64,000 nucleotides of DNA from positions 186,001 through 250,000 of the forward strand of contig CM035307.1 in assembly GCA_002900995.3 (NCBI GenBank). The letters are read 5' to 3'. Positions 1-11,667 of the stretch are shown in pieces; positions within the stretch are counted from its first letter, which is position 1; every line of letters starts with the position of its first letter. Made by a program: the position numbers and the translations under genes. The notes under the pieces are model-generated. The model searched no databases and was not told the origin of the DNA. It saw only the letters and a list, made by a program, of their open reading frames with translations. This DNA is from Ganoderma boninense. Its lineage: Eukaryota > Basidiomycota > Agaricomycetes > Polyporales > Polyporaceae.

Positions 1-721
1 ACCCGCTGAACAACGGCCGCGACTTTTACGGTGCGTCTACTGTCCCGGCTCCCCGGCTAGCCAAGCTGTCCATCCTCAGATCTCAGACTCGGGCGTGGTA
101 CGCTTTGCAGATCCCGTCGTCGCGGAGTTGCTCGTCGTGTCTCTCATGACGCTCGGTACCATCCCACTCGTGTGCGTGCTTGCCCGTCCTGGTGTCCGTA
201 GCGAAGCCTTGGTTCACACGCAAGTTTGTCCACCAGAAAAGGATGGGTCCCGAATTTCAATTTCCTAACCTCGACCGCCTCGAGGAACCTCGTCGAGCTC
301 GGGGGGCTGTCCGTGCTCTGGCTGCTCTGGCTGGTCGGCTGCGTGGTGTCGACGGTACGTCTGCGCCTTCCCCGCCCTCACGGTGACGACCAAGTCCACT
401 CACGATTGACAATGCTACCGGCGATTGAAATTATGGAATGTTGATCGCCGTGACCATCTCCTGCGCTCGCGTCCTCTCCTTCCCCGCCCTCGTCGTACCC
501 GCATGCAGAGCATCTGGCCAGACCTATCTTTCTGCTACCAGTTCGAGCCCTGCCGCATCCTCACCGCGATGATGGCGTTCGCGTGGCTCGGGTGGATCGT
601 CCTCGTCGGCCTCATCGTCGTCGCCATCCTCTCCACCGTCGCGAAGGTCCGCCCCACGCGCGCGCCGATGACGGTCGAGTGGGCGTCGCCCTCCAACATG
701 GCCCGCTCCGTGACCGTGTAG
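1..721 (+). CDS. Four-TM membrane protein, 5' end outside window
   Basis: This is the 3' part of a multi-exon gene whose full inverted copy lies at 28621-29528. The window opens inside the exon encoding GDPLNNGRDFYG. Later exons give three strongly hydrophobic stretches: PIVAELLVVSLMTLGTIPLV, then LGGLSVLWLLWLVGCVVST, then the last exon (about 512-721) with MAFAWLGWIVLVGLIVVAIL. The protein ends ...NMARSVTV and stops at 719-721. In the full copy a further hydrophobic segment precedes these, so the topology is four-TM, as in MARVEL or claudin-like families, but I recognise no family motif. Relative to the inverted copy there is one extra base near 185, at a possible splice donor, so this copy may be frameshifted. 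The function is unknown. It sits head-to-tail upstream of the dynamin-like gene. Confidence 0.6.
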
Positions 722-2017
722 CAGGGGCGGGAATGAATGTCCTGTCCGGCAGCGCGTGGAAACTCTCTTTTGGGTCTTGACTCGGACGCACGGCGTGTTG
801 CCGCCTGCTTGGTGTTTTTTGGTATGTTTGGTCGATGGTCTCTTAGAGCAGGCTCTGTAGGGGCGAGCGTTGTTGATCGTGTAGCGTGCCCGGACGAATA
901 TGTATGTGTACTTACCGCATGCGATGTAGCGAAGAGTCTCTTGCGCTGCCATCTGCTAGACCAAGCCCGTTGCTCCCCCCCTCCCCCATGACCTTCTCTT
1001 CTAAAGGCTTTCAACTATACCTACAAGCTGAAGGTCCCTCAATCGCCTGTCGGTCACAACCAGAACCAACCAGAACCAACCAAAGCCAAAGTTCCGTGGT
1101 CGTCTTTCGCGGGGTGCGCGACGATGATGGTGGTACGTCGTGGTCACCTTTCGTCGCTTCGCGCTGTTCAGCTGACGGGACGACGGCGCGAAGATCGACC
1201 TTCAGCCCCCCAATCCTGAGGGCTTAGGCTCTCTCATCGCGGGCTGGGCGTGATCGAACGGCTCAGCGTCCTGTTTGTCGCGGCGACTTCAACGAACTTG
1301 CAAGAAGCACGGCATGGGTTCGCGTTCAACGCCTTGACAGACGTATATGGATATGGCACATGCGGTCTCTGAGTTCTTATCTTGACTGCTGTTAGGAGTA
1401 TGCGCCATGCATAACGCATGCGGACGCCTGTCTCTCTCTCCTGACCTGGAGCTATCGTGGCGATCTCTTCTCTTGCTCTGTACTCCCCAGCTAGTCGTCG
1501 CACATTCCCCTTTGGCCCACGCGTTGCGCATCGTGGAGAGCTCGTGGTGGGTTCCGCCCTTCTCGTGTCTGGAGGGGACTGGTTCTTATTACCGCAGCAT
1601 CCGCGTTGGTCGAGCGCGGCCTACCATTCCATCCGTTACTTATAAGTACGACCTCGAAGCCCAGTACGACACCGCACTCACCCTTACTTGCGTTTCAATG
1701 TCGTCGACGTTTGGCTTTCTGAGGTTCGTCCGCCCTGGTTTATCGGAGCCGTTCACTGCTCTAACATCCCTGCTTCTCGTATACCAGGCGCCCGGGAAGG
1801 ACCTCGACTGTGAGTCGAGGCGTTCGCTCCAGTCTTGTGCTTTGCGGTAACGTCGCTGGAATCGTCCCAGGGATCAAGCTCCGGACACAACAACCAGAAT
1901 GGCAACAGCGGCGACGATAACAACGGCGATCAATCCGGTTCCTCTTCCGCATCTGCACCATCCCCTCCGTGAGGCTTTGGTTCTCCAGCTGGCACCCCAG
2001 GGTCCGCGAACGGCACG
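722..2017. other. Intergenic region upstream of dynamin-like gene
   Basis: About 1.3 kb with no ORF conserved in frame with its inverted copy at 27411-28620. Open frames here (for example 1407-1850) break in the other copy. The last part, from about 1860, aligns with an Asn/Ser/Gly-rich reading frame that is open in the other copy but is closed here by a TGA near 1968, so it is either 5' leader or a lost N-terminal extension. Confidence 0.5.
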
Positions 2018-5000
2018 ATGCCAGGCTCGGGCGACAGCGGGGCAAACGGGCCTCCAGACAACATTTTGAACAGCCGGTACGCAAGCGCGCGGCGCGAGCT
2101 GCTGGAGCTCGTGCGCGACCTGCACGCGTTGGGGTACGTCGAGGTGTCTCCCGTTTCTCGTTCTACCTCTACCTCTACTAGACCCTGTGCGCTTGCAGCC
2201 ATGCGAAGGCCCTCGACGTCCCCCAGATCGCCGTTATCGGAAAGCAGTCAGGTGCGTCAACTCAGTCCATCTGGAGTAACTGGAGGGCTTCTCAGTCTCG
2301 AGCTTGCCTTTGCTGATTCCTCCTGGCCAGCGGGGAAGAGCTCTCTCGTGGAGGCTGTCGCAGGAGTAAGCAGCCTTCCCTCATCGTCATCCATAGCTGC
2401 TCTTATTAATATGAACGCGCTCGCGTACGCCCATAGATCAACGTCCCCCGTGACGCGGGGACGTGTACCCGGTACGGTGCCCGTTATCCCTATTCCTCTG
2501 TCACGCCCACTGCGCCTCACGATGGTCACCTCCAGCTGCCCGATGGAGTGCACGCTGCTGACGTCTTCGGAGAAGTGGTCGTGCTCGATCTCTTTGCGCG
2601 GCGACGGCATCAACACGGCGTTCAGCCCCGAGATCACCGCCAAAGCCGACGTCGAGCTCTGGATCCGCCGCGCGCAGGCCGCCGTCCTCTGCCCGCACCT
2701 GTCCAGGGACCGGTTCAAGAGCATGTCGCGCGAGACGATCAAGCAGGTCAGCGACCACACGGCCGACCCGGAGGTGAAGCGGTTCAGCAACACGGTGGTC
2801 GAGGTGAAGATCCTAGACCCGGACGGCACGGACCTCGTGTTCGTCGACCTCCCCGGTGCGCTGTGCTCGGCTCTTCGGAAGGGTTTTCAGTACTGAAGCT
2901 TAGATGGGTCGCTGTATGCGGTGCACTAGGCCTTATCCCGAACGCGGACGACGAGATCGTGAAGCAGGTCGAGGACATGGTCAATGAGTACATCTCGCAG
3001 CCGTCCACGATCATTCTGGTCACGGTCCCGGCTGAAGGTGCGCGTTCTGTCCCTTTGCCTTTCCACTGTGTCTCGCGCACGAAATCCCACCGCTGAACGC
3101 GTCGTCAGACGACCTGGAGAACCAGAAGGCGATGAAGCTTGCAAAAGACGCGGACCCGGATGGACAGCGAACGATTGGTAAGAAAACGCATCTACCTTTC
3201 ACTCACCTCACCCATGATGTTGAACGGACGCTCCAGGTGTGTCACGAAGGCAGACAAGATCGGCGCCGGGGAAACGGGCCGCCAGAAAGCGTGGCGCGAC
3301 ATCTTCGAGGGCAGCGCGAGGGAACACAGGCTCAGTCTCGGCTACTACGCCGTCCGCCTGCCCACCGACGAAGAGCGTGCACGGCAGGTCACCCCCGCAC
3401 AGGCGCGAGTGCAGGCAGCGCGCGTGTTCGACACGGTTGCGCCGTGGAAGGACGTCAAGGCGCTCCCAGGTCCGACTCGCCTGGGTGTAGAGGCGCTCAT
3501 CCGCGACTTGAGCCCTCTCCTCTTGAGTATGCTCATCGCCGCGTGGGTTCCTTCTCCCCACGTCCCTTCCGATCTAGCACTCACGCAAACGGCACCCCAG
3601 GATCCCCCGGCTGAAGGCCGCCGTCGACCAGCTCCTCGCCGCGTGCCTCGCCGACCTCGCCAGGCTCCCCGCGCGCCCACAGGTGGACAGCGCGACGGAG
3701 ATCGTGCTGCTCGCCCAGCGGTTCTGTAAGGCGGTCGAGCAGACCGTGGACGGCACCAGCGACGACAAGTCGTTCGTGCACGAGAGCCGGACGCGCTATC
3801 GCGCCCTGAAGCGCGCCATCCGCTGCACGGCGCCCGACTTCCGGCCGTTCGAAAACCCTGCGGAGTACAGCAGGCCGCCCGCGCCGCTGTCCCAGCGGCG
3901 CGAGGATGATTTTGTCGACTTGCCGTTGGTTCCGACTGCGGGACCCGAGAGCGAGGGGGTCCTCGAATATTCGCGGTCTGCTACCCCGGTATCAAGGATT
4001 TCACCTGTCCCCTCTGAAACTGACCCAGAGGAAGAGGGAGTCGTGATGGGGGTGCTGGACGTGAGGCGGGTGATACAAGAGTGCGTCGCGCCACGAGGGC
4101 AGGCCCCCCTAGAAGGCGTCTGATGTCTGACGCGCACTTGCAGATCGACGGGCTGGGAGCTCCCGCACAACGTGCCCTACTTGGCGAAGACGCGCCTTAT
4201 CCGGGACTTTGTCCGGCGCTGGGCCGAGCCCTCCAGGACGTGCTTCGCGGGCATCCGGACCCTCGTCGAGACGCGCGTGTATGGCGAGCTGGTGCCTCGC
4301 CACTTTAAACAGTTCCCGTCCCTGGGGCGGTTCGTCACGTAAGTGGTCTTCTGTTCTTGTTCTCCTTTCCATCCATTCAATTTGTCTCTACAACACTACA
4401 TAGCGAGCAGTTGCGGGCACACATGGCGGTATACCTCGACCGCTGCGAGACGGCCGTGCAACAGGTGCTGGAGCGCGAGGAAAAGCCGTACTTCACCCAG
4501 AACGGACACTACCTGGAGGCGACTCGCGACGTGTGGCTGGCCCACTACAAAGCAGTGCGCATACTGCGCCGCAAACACTGGTGTGGCAGCGGCACATTCA
4601 TAGACACAACCCCCTACCTCAACCACTCGTCGCGCGCGGGTGCGTGTCCCCTTTTGAGCTCAGATCGCTCTCATCACTTCCGCAGAGTGTCGTATTAACA
4701 CTGAATCCTAAATTCTTCCTCTATCACTAGTTATCGATGCCATCGCCGCGCTCAGAACGCTTCCGGGATATTCAGATATCACTGCAGCGGACTTGCCGGC
4801 GCTTCTGCCCACAGACAAGTACATCGAGGAGCTCATCGTCATGGCGGACGTGCGGAGCTACTTCCAGGTCGCATACAAGGTGCGTGTCCCACTTCTCTCA
4901 GGCTCTCTCCGGTTTGCCGCAACATAAGACTGACTGACTGACTCCAATTTCTGGCCCTGGGGTATGGATATACGCAGCGGATCATCGATAACGTCCCGCA

Positions 5001-5211
5001 CACCATCCACCACGACTTCGTCCAGGGCTTCGCGCACGGGCTCCTGCTGTACCTCCTGGGCAAGCTTGACCTCTGGGGCAAGGACGCCCCCCAGCGCCTC
5101 GAGAAGCTCATGGAGGAAGACCAGGAGGTGTCGCGGGCGAGAAAGGAGCTGGCGGACAGAAGGACGCGGCTGGAAGACATCAAGGGCCGATTGCACGGTT
5201 TCAGGATCTGA
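2018..5211 (+). CDS. Dynamin superfamily GTPase (left copy, frameshift at G4)
   Basis: Large GTPase expected to assemble on membranes and drive fission or remodelling. After splicing the exons show G1 GKQSAGKSS (an intron interrupts the P-loop near 2251-2330), G2-like RDAGTCTRCP, G3 DLPG (about 2851) and G4 TKAD (about 3245). A middle/stalk region follows. The last exons (about 4960-5211) encode a helical GED-like C-terminus ending LEDIKGRLHGFRI. No PH domain or proline-rich tail is seen, so the layout is GTPase-middle-GED as in Mx/Vps1-type proteins. The start is the first in-frame ATG shared with the inverted copy; upstream the frame is closed by TGA. At the exon start just before G4 this copy is one base shorter than the right copy, which breaks the frame near 3240. 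Either it is a pseudogene or this is a base error. More than ten short introns are likely, and their boundaries are approximate. Confidence 0.85.
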
Positions 5212-5942
5212 GCTGAGCTCCCGGTGTCTACTGAACTTTTACGGTGTGCTGAATTCTTACATTGTCGCTGTCACTCCCCTTGCCCATGCCGGCTAGCCGT
5301 GGTTGGAATAGAGCGAGCTCGGTGTGCCCTATACCCCTGCGACTGGAGGCGTGCCGGTTGAATGTTTCGTACTGTGCTGTGCGTCTGAGCACTTCATCTT
5401 CCCAGAGGCGACCCGTTGGATGGTGTGTGCGATTGTTATGGTGCCTTTCGGGTCCGTTCTCACTCTTACTACAACATCTCAGTCTCACGCAGCGTGTATG
5501 TCGAGGTCAGTGTTGAGAATGAGAACGTCGGATTGATGCCGTCGCGAACGTCAGAGCATCATTATAGCTGTGTCCCGGGCCTTGGCAAAAGCGCAACAAC
5601 AAGGGCAAGGCTGATTACAGAGACCTCGATCCTTCAACTTGTTCAAGTTCGAATCGGCAGCTGTGCGAACCTCAGACGCACCGGCACGCAGCGCTAGCAG
5701 TGCGTCTCCTCCTCGCCTCGTTTGTAGTCAACTCATCTTATGCACCTGCAAGAACCATGCCGACTCGGCAGTTGCATCGGGAGCTGATGTCGTCCAGCTG
5801 CACCATCTTGAACATACACACGCACCGGGCGCCGGGCGTCCACCAGCACTTTACTACGTACTGAAGGACACCGCCACGCCTTCCAGCCGCTGATGCATTC
5901 TGTTCCTGTTGCACCGCCTCCTGCACACGTCGAGTATGTGCA
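5212..5942. other. Intergenic, dynamin to arrestin A1
   Basis: About 730 bp with no supported gene. The segment is conserved in the inverted arm (about 23512-24257) and partly in front of arrestin A3 (about 37380-37840), so it travels with the arrestin A unit. It ends in the arrestin promoter. Confidence 0.6.
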
Positions 5943-5949
5943 TATATAG
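5943..5949 (+). promoter_or_regulatory. TATA box of arrestin A1
   Basis: TATATAG, 30 bp before the ATG at 5979. The same box at nearly the same distance is found before A2, A3, both B genes, left C, both D genes, F and G, so it is a shared core promoter feature with very short leaders. Confidence 0.7.
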
Positions 5950-5978
5950 GAACGTACGGTCGGCGGGGCATCCGCAAA

Positions 5979-7565
5979 ATGGCATCTAACCCCGCAGCTT
6001 CGGTCCTACATCGTGGCATGGCCGGCCCCTTCTCGCTCGTAATCCCGCCGACGACCTATTGCCCCGGCAGCGCGGTCGAAGGCGAGGTGCTGCTGAAGTT
6101 CCCGGACGTGCAGGAGAAGAAGATCGACGAAGTCGTCGTCGAGCTTCGCGGGACGCTGCAGCTGCGGGTGTACGTCTCCCCTTCATTTTCCTTCGTGATG
6201 ATTGATTGACTGTGTTTTCCGCCAGCCTTACGGGCCACACCGCCAACGGGCAGCGCCTATACTCCACAGCGAAGCAGGACCTCGTATCGCTCCGGACGTC
6301 CCTCTGGGAACGCGGGTCCGCGTACCCCCCACCCGACTCGCACGTCCTCCGCCTGCCATTCCTCTTCCATCTGCCCTCCTCGGGCACGACGATCCTCCCG
6401 TCCGTGTCGTGGGCCGAATCGCACGGCTCGGCCTCGATCGCGTACCTCGTCGAAGTGATCGCGCGCCGGCCGAGGATTTTGTTCGGCCTGGAGGAGAAGA
6501 CGACGTGCAAGTGGCTCACGGTCGTGTCGAGGGGTGACCCGGGCCTCTGCGCGTCCATCCGGTCTCTGGGGGGCATGTTTGGGGAGGGCGCTGGGCCGAC
6601 GTGGAAGACGGTGCAGAAGGAGAAGAAGATGCGGCGCGGGGTCTGGGGGGAGTACTCGACCGCGAGGGTCGAGGTGAGGATTTACGGTATTCTCCTCCGG
6701 CGTGCTGACGTGCTGACATTCGGACGATGCGAACACAGCTCCTGATCCCGAACGAACACGGCATCCTCCCCCACTGTGTCGACATCCCGCTCCTCATCAC
6801 GGTCAAGACCACCACGGCGCGGCTCGCGCGCGCCAAGGCGGACAAGCACCCACAGGGAAAGCCCATCTTCCCCGCGATCGACTTCGACTCCAGCAACCGC
6901 ATCTTGATCAACTTGCGGCAAGCGTTCACCGTGCGTGCGTGCGGCCGCACCCGGCATGAAACGAACGAGATCGTACTGGCATATATCAAGCCGGAGAATA
7001 TCGAGCCGTCCGCGCACTACACGCACTGGGAGGCGGACACGACGGCGAGCGACAAGGAGGAGATGGGGCGGTGGGTGCAGCAGTGGACGGTCCAGCGCGC
7101 GGTCAAGCTCCAGCGGTTCCCGCCGACGTTCGAGTCTGCATGTGTGGACTGTGCGGTGAGTGCTTGTTCGTGTCTGCAGGCAGGGTAATCCTGATCTTGG
7201 GGAAACCAAAACCGGGCAGTACGTGATGTCTGTGCACGTCCCGTTTCCGGGCCTGGGGAACGACGTCAGGGTGTCGACGCCGATAACGCTCGACTCGGGC
7301 ATCGACCAGGCCGCGCCACAGAGGAGCGGCAGGGCCGCACACCAGGTGCAGTCAGAGGTGACTTCGACTAATGCTTCTGGCCTTTCGAGGGAAGGGACTG
7401 ACGTACCTGCACCCGGGCCGCAGGTCGAGGAGAGGCCGAGTGCGAGGCTGCAAGTGCTGCCGTGAGCATTCTCTTCTATGGTTGCGTGGTTCTGACTAAC
7501 GACGGGCCAGGACGTACTTCGATGCCGTCTATTCTCATGGTGACGGCGATGTGGACGGGGCGTGA
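5979..7565 (+). CDS. Arrestin-like protein A1 (alpha-arrestin, LPTY tail)
   Basis: Five exons join cleanly: 5979-6169, 6226-6673, 6739-7155, 7220-7461 and 7511-7565, giving 450 aa. Exon 1 carries the N-terminal arrestin strand region (FSLVIPPTTYCPGSAVEGEV). Exon 2 contains WERGSAYPPPDSHVLRLPF and ends GVWGEYSTARVE. Exon 3 opens LLIPNEHGILPHCVDIPLL and exon 4 contains PFPGLGNDV. The last intron is phase 2 and its removal creates LPTYFDAVY, a near-match to the PPxY motif that binds WW domains of Rsp5/Nedd4 ligases. The predicted role is cargo adaptor for ubiquitin-driven endocytosis; substrate unknown. Inverted copy A2 and direct copy A3 keep all intron positions. No frame break was seen, making this one of the best intact members. 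Confidence 0.88.
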
Positions 7566-8032
7566 GACAGAGACACCATGTCCCGCGCAGATGGACCTGG
7601 AAACAAAGACCCCCAACCCAGGACGCCCGAGTCGCAAATGTCAGGGATGGCGCAGCTGGCAGAGGGACGACGTCTACGACAAGGGACAGCCCATATTATC
7701 TGAGACGGGACAGTGGCATGCCTCCGAGTGGTTTATAGCGGAGAGTGGTATACATTGTCCTGGAAAGTGGCCATTTTCACGGGGCGGGGAGGACGTTGCT
7801 GGGACCCTAGAGAGAGGACCCTGAGGTTTGGATGTACCAGCTCGCCCTTCTGACCGCTTCGGAACGGTGGATCGTGGTTTTGTTTGATTTCACTGGGCCT
7901 GGAGGCAGTGGACGCTGGAGAAGTGCTACATGGTAGCTCAAGGCACACAGACCCGATGGCCTGAGGACGCTAGCGTTGATAAGCATGCATATGAACGTAG
8001 ACGGATGAACAGCAAACATCACTGTAGGTAAT
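7566..8032. other. Intergenic, end of inverted arm
   Basis: The first 220 bp belong to the inverted duplication, and the rest is unique. No gene is supported. A minus-strand open frame at 7807-8022 has no recognisable domain. Confidence 0.4.
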
Positions 8033-9167
8033 CTATTGGGCCAGTGACTGGGAAGTGCGCGTGAAACGCTCGTGAAACAAACTTTCCCATCGTGAATAAT
8101 CTATCCAGACGTCACTGTTCAGCGCCCTTGCGTAGAAGACAAAGTCCAGGAGGTCTACGAGCAGAGAGTCGACATCGCTGGCAGAGTCCGACTCATGGCA
8201 GCTATCACGGAGCGTGCGCAGATGCCTTTCCCTTGTCTCAACAACAAACTCGAGATCGGAATCATCCTCCCCGAAGTCTTTCGGATACTTGGCGGATTCT
8301 GCCTCAACCTCGCTACGCCACGGCAGCCGGCCGGAGTAGTAGATCGCAAGGAGGACATACGCAAGTGCCTCCAAGTCGTCAGGGGCTGAATATTTGCCTG
8401 CCAGTGGGAAGGGGAGGTCACTTTGTGAGCAAATTGCATGGAGAGGTTTAATTAGGCTGAAGGCCCCTAGGTGCTCACCTGAGCACCAGACTTGTCGGTC
8501 GGACGTATACAGCCACATGCGGTTTCGAACGAACGTATCCTCGTAGTGCCAGCCGCGCACATGGGACCACTCGTGATCGATGAAAACGACTTGCCAGTGT
8601 GCGAGGTCGTTGAACTCGAATGGCGATGAGGGCGAGAGAAGCAAGGCGAGGGGGACCCTCGGCGTGACTCCGATGTTCCCGGGGTGGACGTCGCAGTGGA
8701 GGACGTGTCTTTCATGGAGCAGGCGCATTGCCTGGATCTGCACAGGGAACAAAGGTGAATACAGCTGTAAGGATACACACAGCAAGCAGAGGACGAACCG
8801 CGCTGTAGGCACACCAAGCAATTTCGTTCTCCGAGAACCGTGACGGTGCCAGCCCTGGAGCTGCATCTGGGAGGGGACGAATCAGTAGACGCAACACGTC
8901 TGTTGCAACACGGGAAAATGTACCCAAGTCACTGAACATGTTGCTGAAACACAGCACTTTGTGCAGCAACAAATAGCCCTTGCCGTTCTCCCCGTACATG
9001 GCTTCGCAGACCGCGGAGAGCGGGGATCCGCATGCAGCCGCACGGTAGACAGTGTACTCCCAGGCTATGTCATCTACCGGGCCCTCCTTGACGAAGTGCT
9101 CTCGGTCGGACAGCGAGCGCACGACTGCCGTTCGACACTTGACTTCACAACGTGAACGCGGTGCCAT
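8033..9167 (-). CDS. Protein kinase-like protein, probably broken
   Basis: The downstream exon (about 8743 down to 8033) has a kinase catalytic loop, HCDVHPGN, in the order HxDxxxxN. It is followed by VVFIDHEW, where the usual DFG is replaced by DHE, and then by SAPDDLEALAYVLLAIYYSG, similar to the segment after the activation loop of CK1-like and fungal FunK1-like kinases. The upstream exon (from ATG 9165-9167, MAPRSRCEVKCR...) would supply the N-lobe, but no Gly-rich loop or VAIK lysine is evident. The two frames differ by one and no splice pair I can see joins them, so a frameshift or an unusual intron is likely. It may be a pseudokinase or a decayed kinase. It lies between two arrestin units and has no second copy in the window. 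Confidence 0.5.
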
Positions 9168-9559
9168 AAATCTCGATCCTCACCCCGGAGCGAACCCTCG
9201 ACACCATGGACTACAGGGCTTGAACATGCCTCGTGGACCCACTGGCAGCTTGGTCCGTCTTGAGTCTTGTTCTCTTGAGGCTGCGCGTTATCCCGTCGAC
9301 AAATCATTCGATTCTACACATGCATGGGACTCGAGAGGAGGCGGGGAGGAGGAGGAGGAAGAGGACAGCAGACAACGGTGCGTCAAGGTCGTGTTCCTCG
9401 TGTTGTCGCCTGTGGTCACTCTCACGGTTCGTTCACGCGCCTGCACCTCCACACACACTGCCTCTGCCTCTGACCTCCGGCCGTCGGCAACTACTTGGCC
9501 GCACTCGCTCGTCATAGAGGACAACGCCCCCCCCCTCCGTTGTCTACTCTAGAGCAAAT
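9168..9559. other. Intergenic, upstream of kinase-like gene
   Basis: About 390 bp including a purine-rich stretch (GAGGAGGAGGAAGAGGAC near 9345). No gene is supported. It ends where homology to arrestin A abruptly starts. Confidence 0.4.
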
Positions 9560-10124
9560 ACGGACCGTCCGCGCACTACACGCACTGGCAGGCCGACACG
9601 ACGGCGAGCGACCAGGAGGAGATGGGGCGCTGGGTGCAGCAGTGGACGGTCCAGCGGCTCCCGCTGACATTCGAGTCTGCGTGCGTGGACTGTGTGGTGA
9701 GTGCTCGTTCGCGCCTGCAGGCGTGCTAATCCTGACCTTTGGGTAACGAAAACCGGGAAGTACGTGATGTCTGTGCACGTCCCGTTTCCGGGCCTGGGGA
9801 ACGACGTCAGGGTGTCGACGCCGATAACGCTCGACTCGGGCATCGACCAAGCCGCGCCGCAGAAGAGCTGCAGGGCTACCCGCCATGTGCGGTCAGAGAC
9901 GATTTCGGCCGTCAGTGACGCCTCCGGGCTCTCGGGGGCAGGGATGGACGTGCCTGTACCCGGGCCGCGGGTCGAGGAGTGCCCGAGCACGAGCGCGAGT
10001 CTGCCAGTGCCACCATAAGCATTATCTTCCGTGGTTGCGTGTTCTGATTTAACGAGGGGGCAGGACGTACTTTGATGCTCTCTATCGTGACGGTGACGGC
10101 GACGCTGTCGATGAGGGGGATTGA
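9560..10124 (+). pseudogene. Arrestin A 3' fragment
   Basis: Homology to arrestin A begins abruptly inside exon 3 (PSAHYTHWQADTTASDQEEM). It continues through exon 4 (VPFPGLGNDVRVSTPITL) and the last exon (PPTYFDALYRDGDGD, stop 10122-10124). Exons 1, 2 and most of exon 3 are absent, so this is a 5'-truncated relic. The PPTY tail is preserved. The downstream 300 bp match the region after A3 (39496-39900), which shows that the fragment is the left-contig counterpart of A3. Confidence 0.8.
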
Positions 10125-10664
10125 GCGGCGCCGCGAGACGCCAGCTGCTTCCCTGTGCTATTTCCCAGGTAGACTTGGATCCAAGTTCCCTGTACATTTT
10201 AATGGTCTCTCGAACGAAAGAACACCGAGAGAAACTTTCGGATCGCAAATAGAGACGACGACGGGACGACAGAGAGCTCGCGGTGTCAGCGGTCGTCATT
10301 GCTACACGAGGCTTCCTGAAGTCACAGGCCGGGGAGGGGGTTGCATTCCACTGGATAGCTCGTCTCCTTGAAAGCGCACAGGCGGGGCGGGCATCGTTTG
10401 ACGATCAATCATCCATGTCATGGGGCGCCACGACTCTTCAAGTTACTAGTGTTGTTACACGAGAGTAAAACGACACAAAGAGCTGTGATATCAATGTACG
10501 CACCTATTAATTACGTATATATCCTTTCGAGCTGGTCCAAAGTTTCCAACGGCGAGCGGGCTCGGGTGTGGTTCATTGGCACCTGCGTAGCAAATTGGAC
10601 CTCCCAATAACCATCGGCGCTTATGACAATATTTCCAATTTCCACGAGCGCCGAGCTTCCCTTC
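10125..10664. other. Intergenic, duplicated downstream region
   Basis: No gene. It aligns with about 39496-40040 plus 42150-42240 on the right contig, where transposons interrupt it. Confidence 0.55.
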
Positions 10665-10673
10665 AAACTCGGT

Positions 10674-11365
10674 AGTCTGCGTAATCCACCCAGCACGATG
10701 CGACGGGGGCGGTGCTGTAAGCGCCCCGCCCTTCCAAATCGGGTGTGGCATTCAAACTCCGTCGCCGACGCTGCGTTTTTGCCCAAGTGCGTTGGGCGCG
10801 TCGAGTCGCATCGTATTGCATCTCGGGTCTTAGAGTACATAGAACCGGCGCGATACCATCCTATTTAAAGTGTTTAATTGTACTTACCATGCAGCAAGGA
10901 ATCCAGCACAGAGATGACCAGGTGGGCTACCACGGCGTCACCACTGGCAGGCTTACTGGGGGATTTCCCCGAGAAGTTGATACTCCATTATGTTCGGCAG
11001 GCGACGTTGGACTCCTGCAGTCATTTCTCTCTTTCGCCCAGTCTTGGCCTGATGGACATTGCCATCGAATAACCCTTACAGTCATTACATGCACTCCTGT
11101 GCAGCAGCTATGCTTTCCGGCATTCCACTGCACCAAACTGGCATACAGCTCTGGATGAAAACTGAGAAAGGATACCGTAGAAGACACCGTAGGATCGTAT
11201 GGACATAAAGACGCAACACGCGACACGATGCGACTCGACGCGCCCAACGCACTTGGGCAAAACCGCAGCGTCGGCGACGGAGTTTGAATGCCACACCCGA
11301 TTTGGAAGGGCGGGGCGCTTACAGCACCGCCCCCGTCGCATCGTGCTGGGTGGATTACGCAGACT
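10674..11365. mobile_element. Non-autonomous Mutator-like element (692 bp)
   Basis: Terminal inverted repeats of about 143 bp are almost perfect (10674-10816 against 11223-11365; one mismatch seen). They start AGTCTGCGTAATCCACCC. Both sides are flanked by the same 9-bp direct repeat, AAACTCGGT (10665-10673 and 11366-11374). Long TIRs and a 9-bp target-site duplication are the hallmarks of Mutator-like elements. The interior of about 400 bp encodes no transposase. The paralogous right-contig site near 42238-42252 lacks the element. Confidence 0.85.
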
Positions 11366-11619
11366 AAACTCGGTGCGCCGGTCCCAACTTCCTCAAACCT
11401 CCCCTTCGCTCCCTCTCCCTCTAACCGACTTTGCTTGCATCTTGCTACTCATTCTAGGACCCTATCCCAGCCCCGTTCGTCGAATCGCAACGCCAGAGCA
11501 ACGCCGATCACTTGGTATACATCGTGTCTCACACCTTTGATCCATCCTGATGCCGGTCGTCTCCCGCTCCTCTCTCAGAACGGCCGCGTAACTCGCAAAT
11601 CTTCAACATTCATGGCGCG

Positions 11620-11626
11620 TATATAG
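11620..11626 (+). promoter_or_regulatory. TATA box of arrestin B (left)
   Basis: TATATAG, 42 bp before the ATG at 11668. The right copy has the same box at 42511-42517. Confidence 0.6.
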
Positions 11627-11667
11627 GACACAGGTGGCCCCGCAGGATACGATCCTCGATTCTCGAC

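Larger units (their letters stand above)
1..7790. repeat. Left arm of large inverted duplication
   Basis: The whole segment (four-TM gene, dynamin, arrestin A1 and about 220 bp downstream) matches the reverse complement of about 21530-29340. Position 1 pairs with about 29340, so the arm may continue beyond the window. Homology fades after the shared sequence around 7770-7790. The arms differ by substitutions and small indels, so they are old or allelic rather than fresh copies. Confidence 0.85.

Noticed and set aside
1407..1850. 147-codon plus-strand ORF upstream of dynamin
   Set aside because: The frame is not kept in the inverted copy (27411-28620), and no domain is visible.
5986..6576. 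Long Arg/Pro-rich minus-strand ORFs opposite arrestin exons (also 22793-23398, 37961-38932)
   Set aside because: They mirror the codon bias of the GC-rich sense exons and cross the introns without splice logic.
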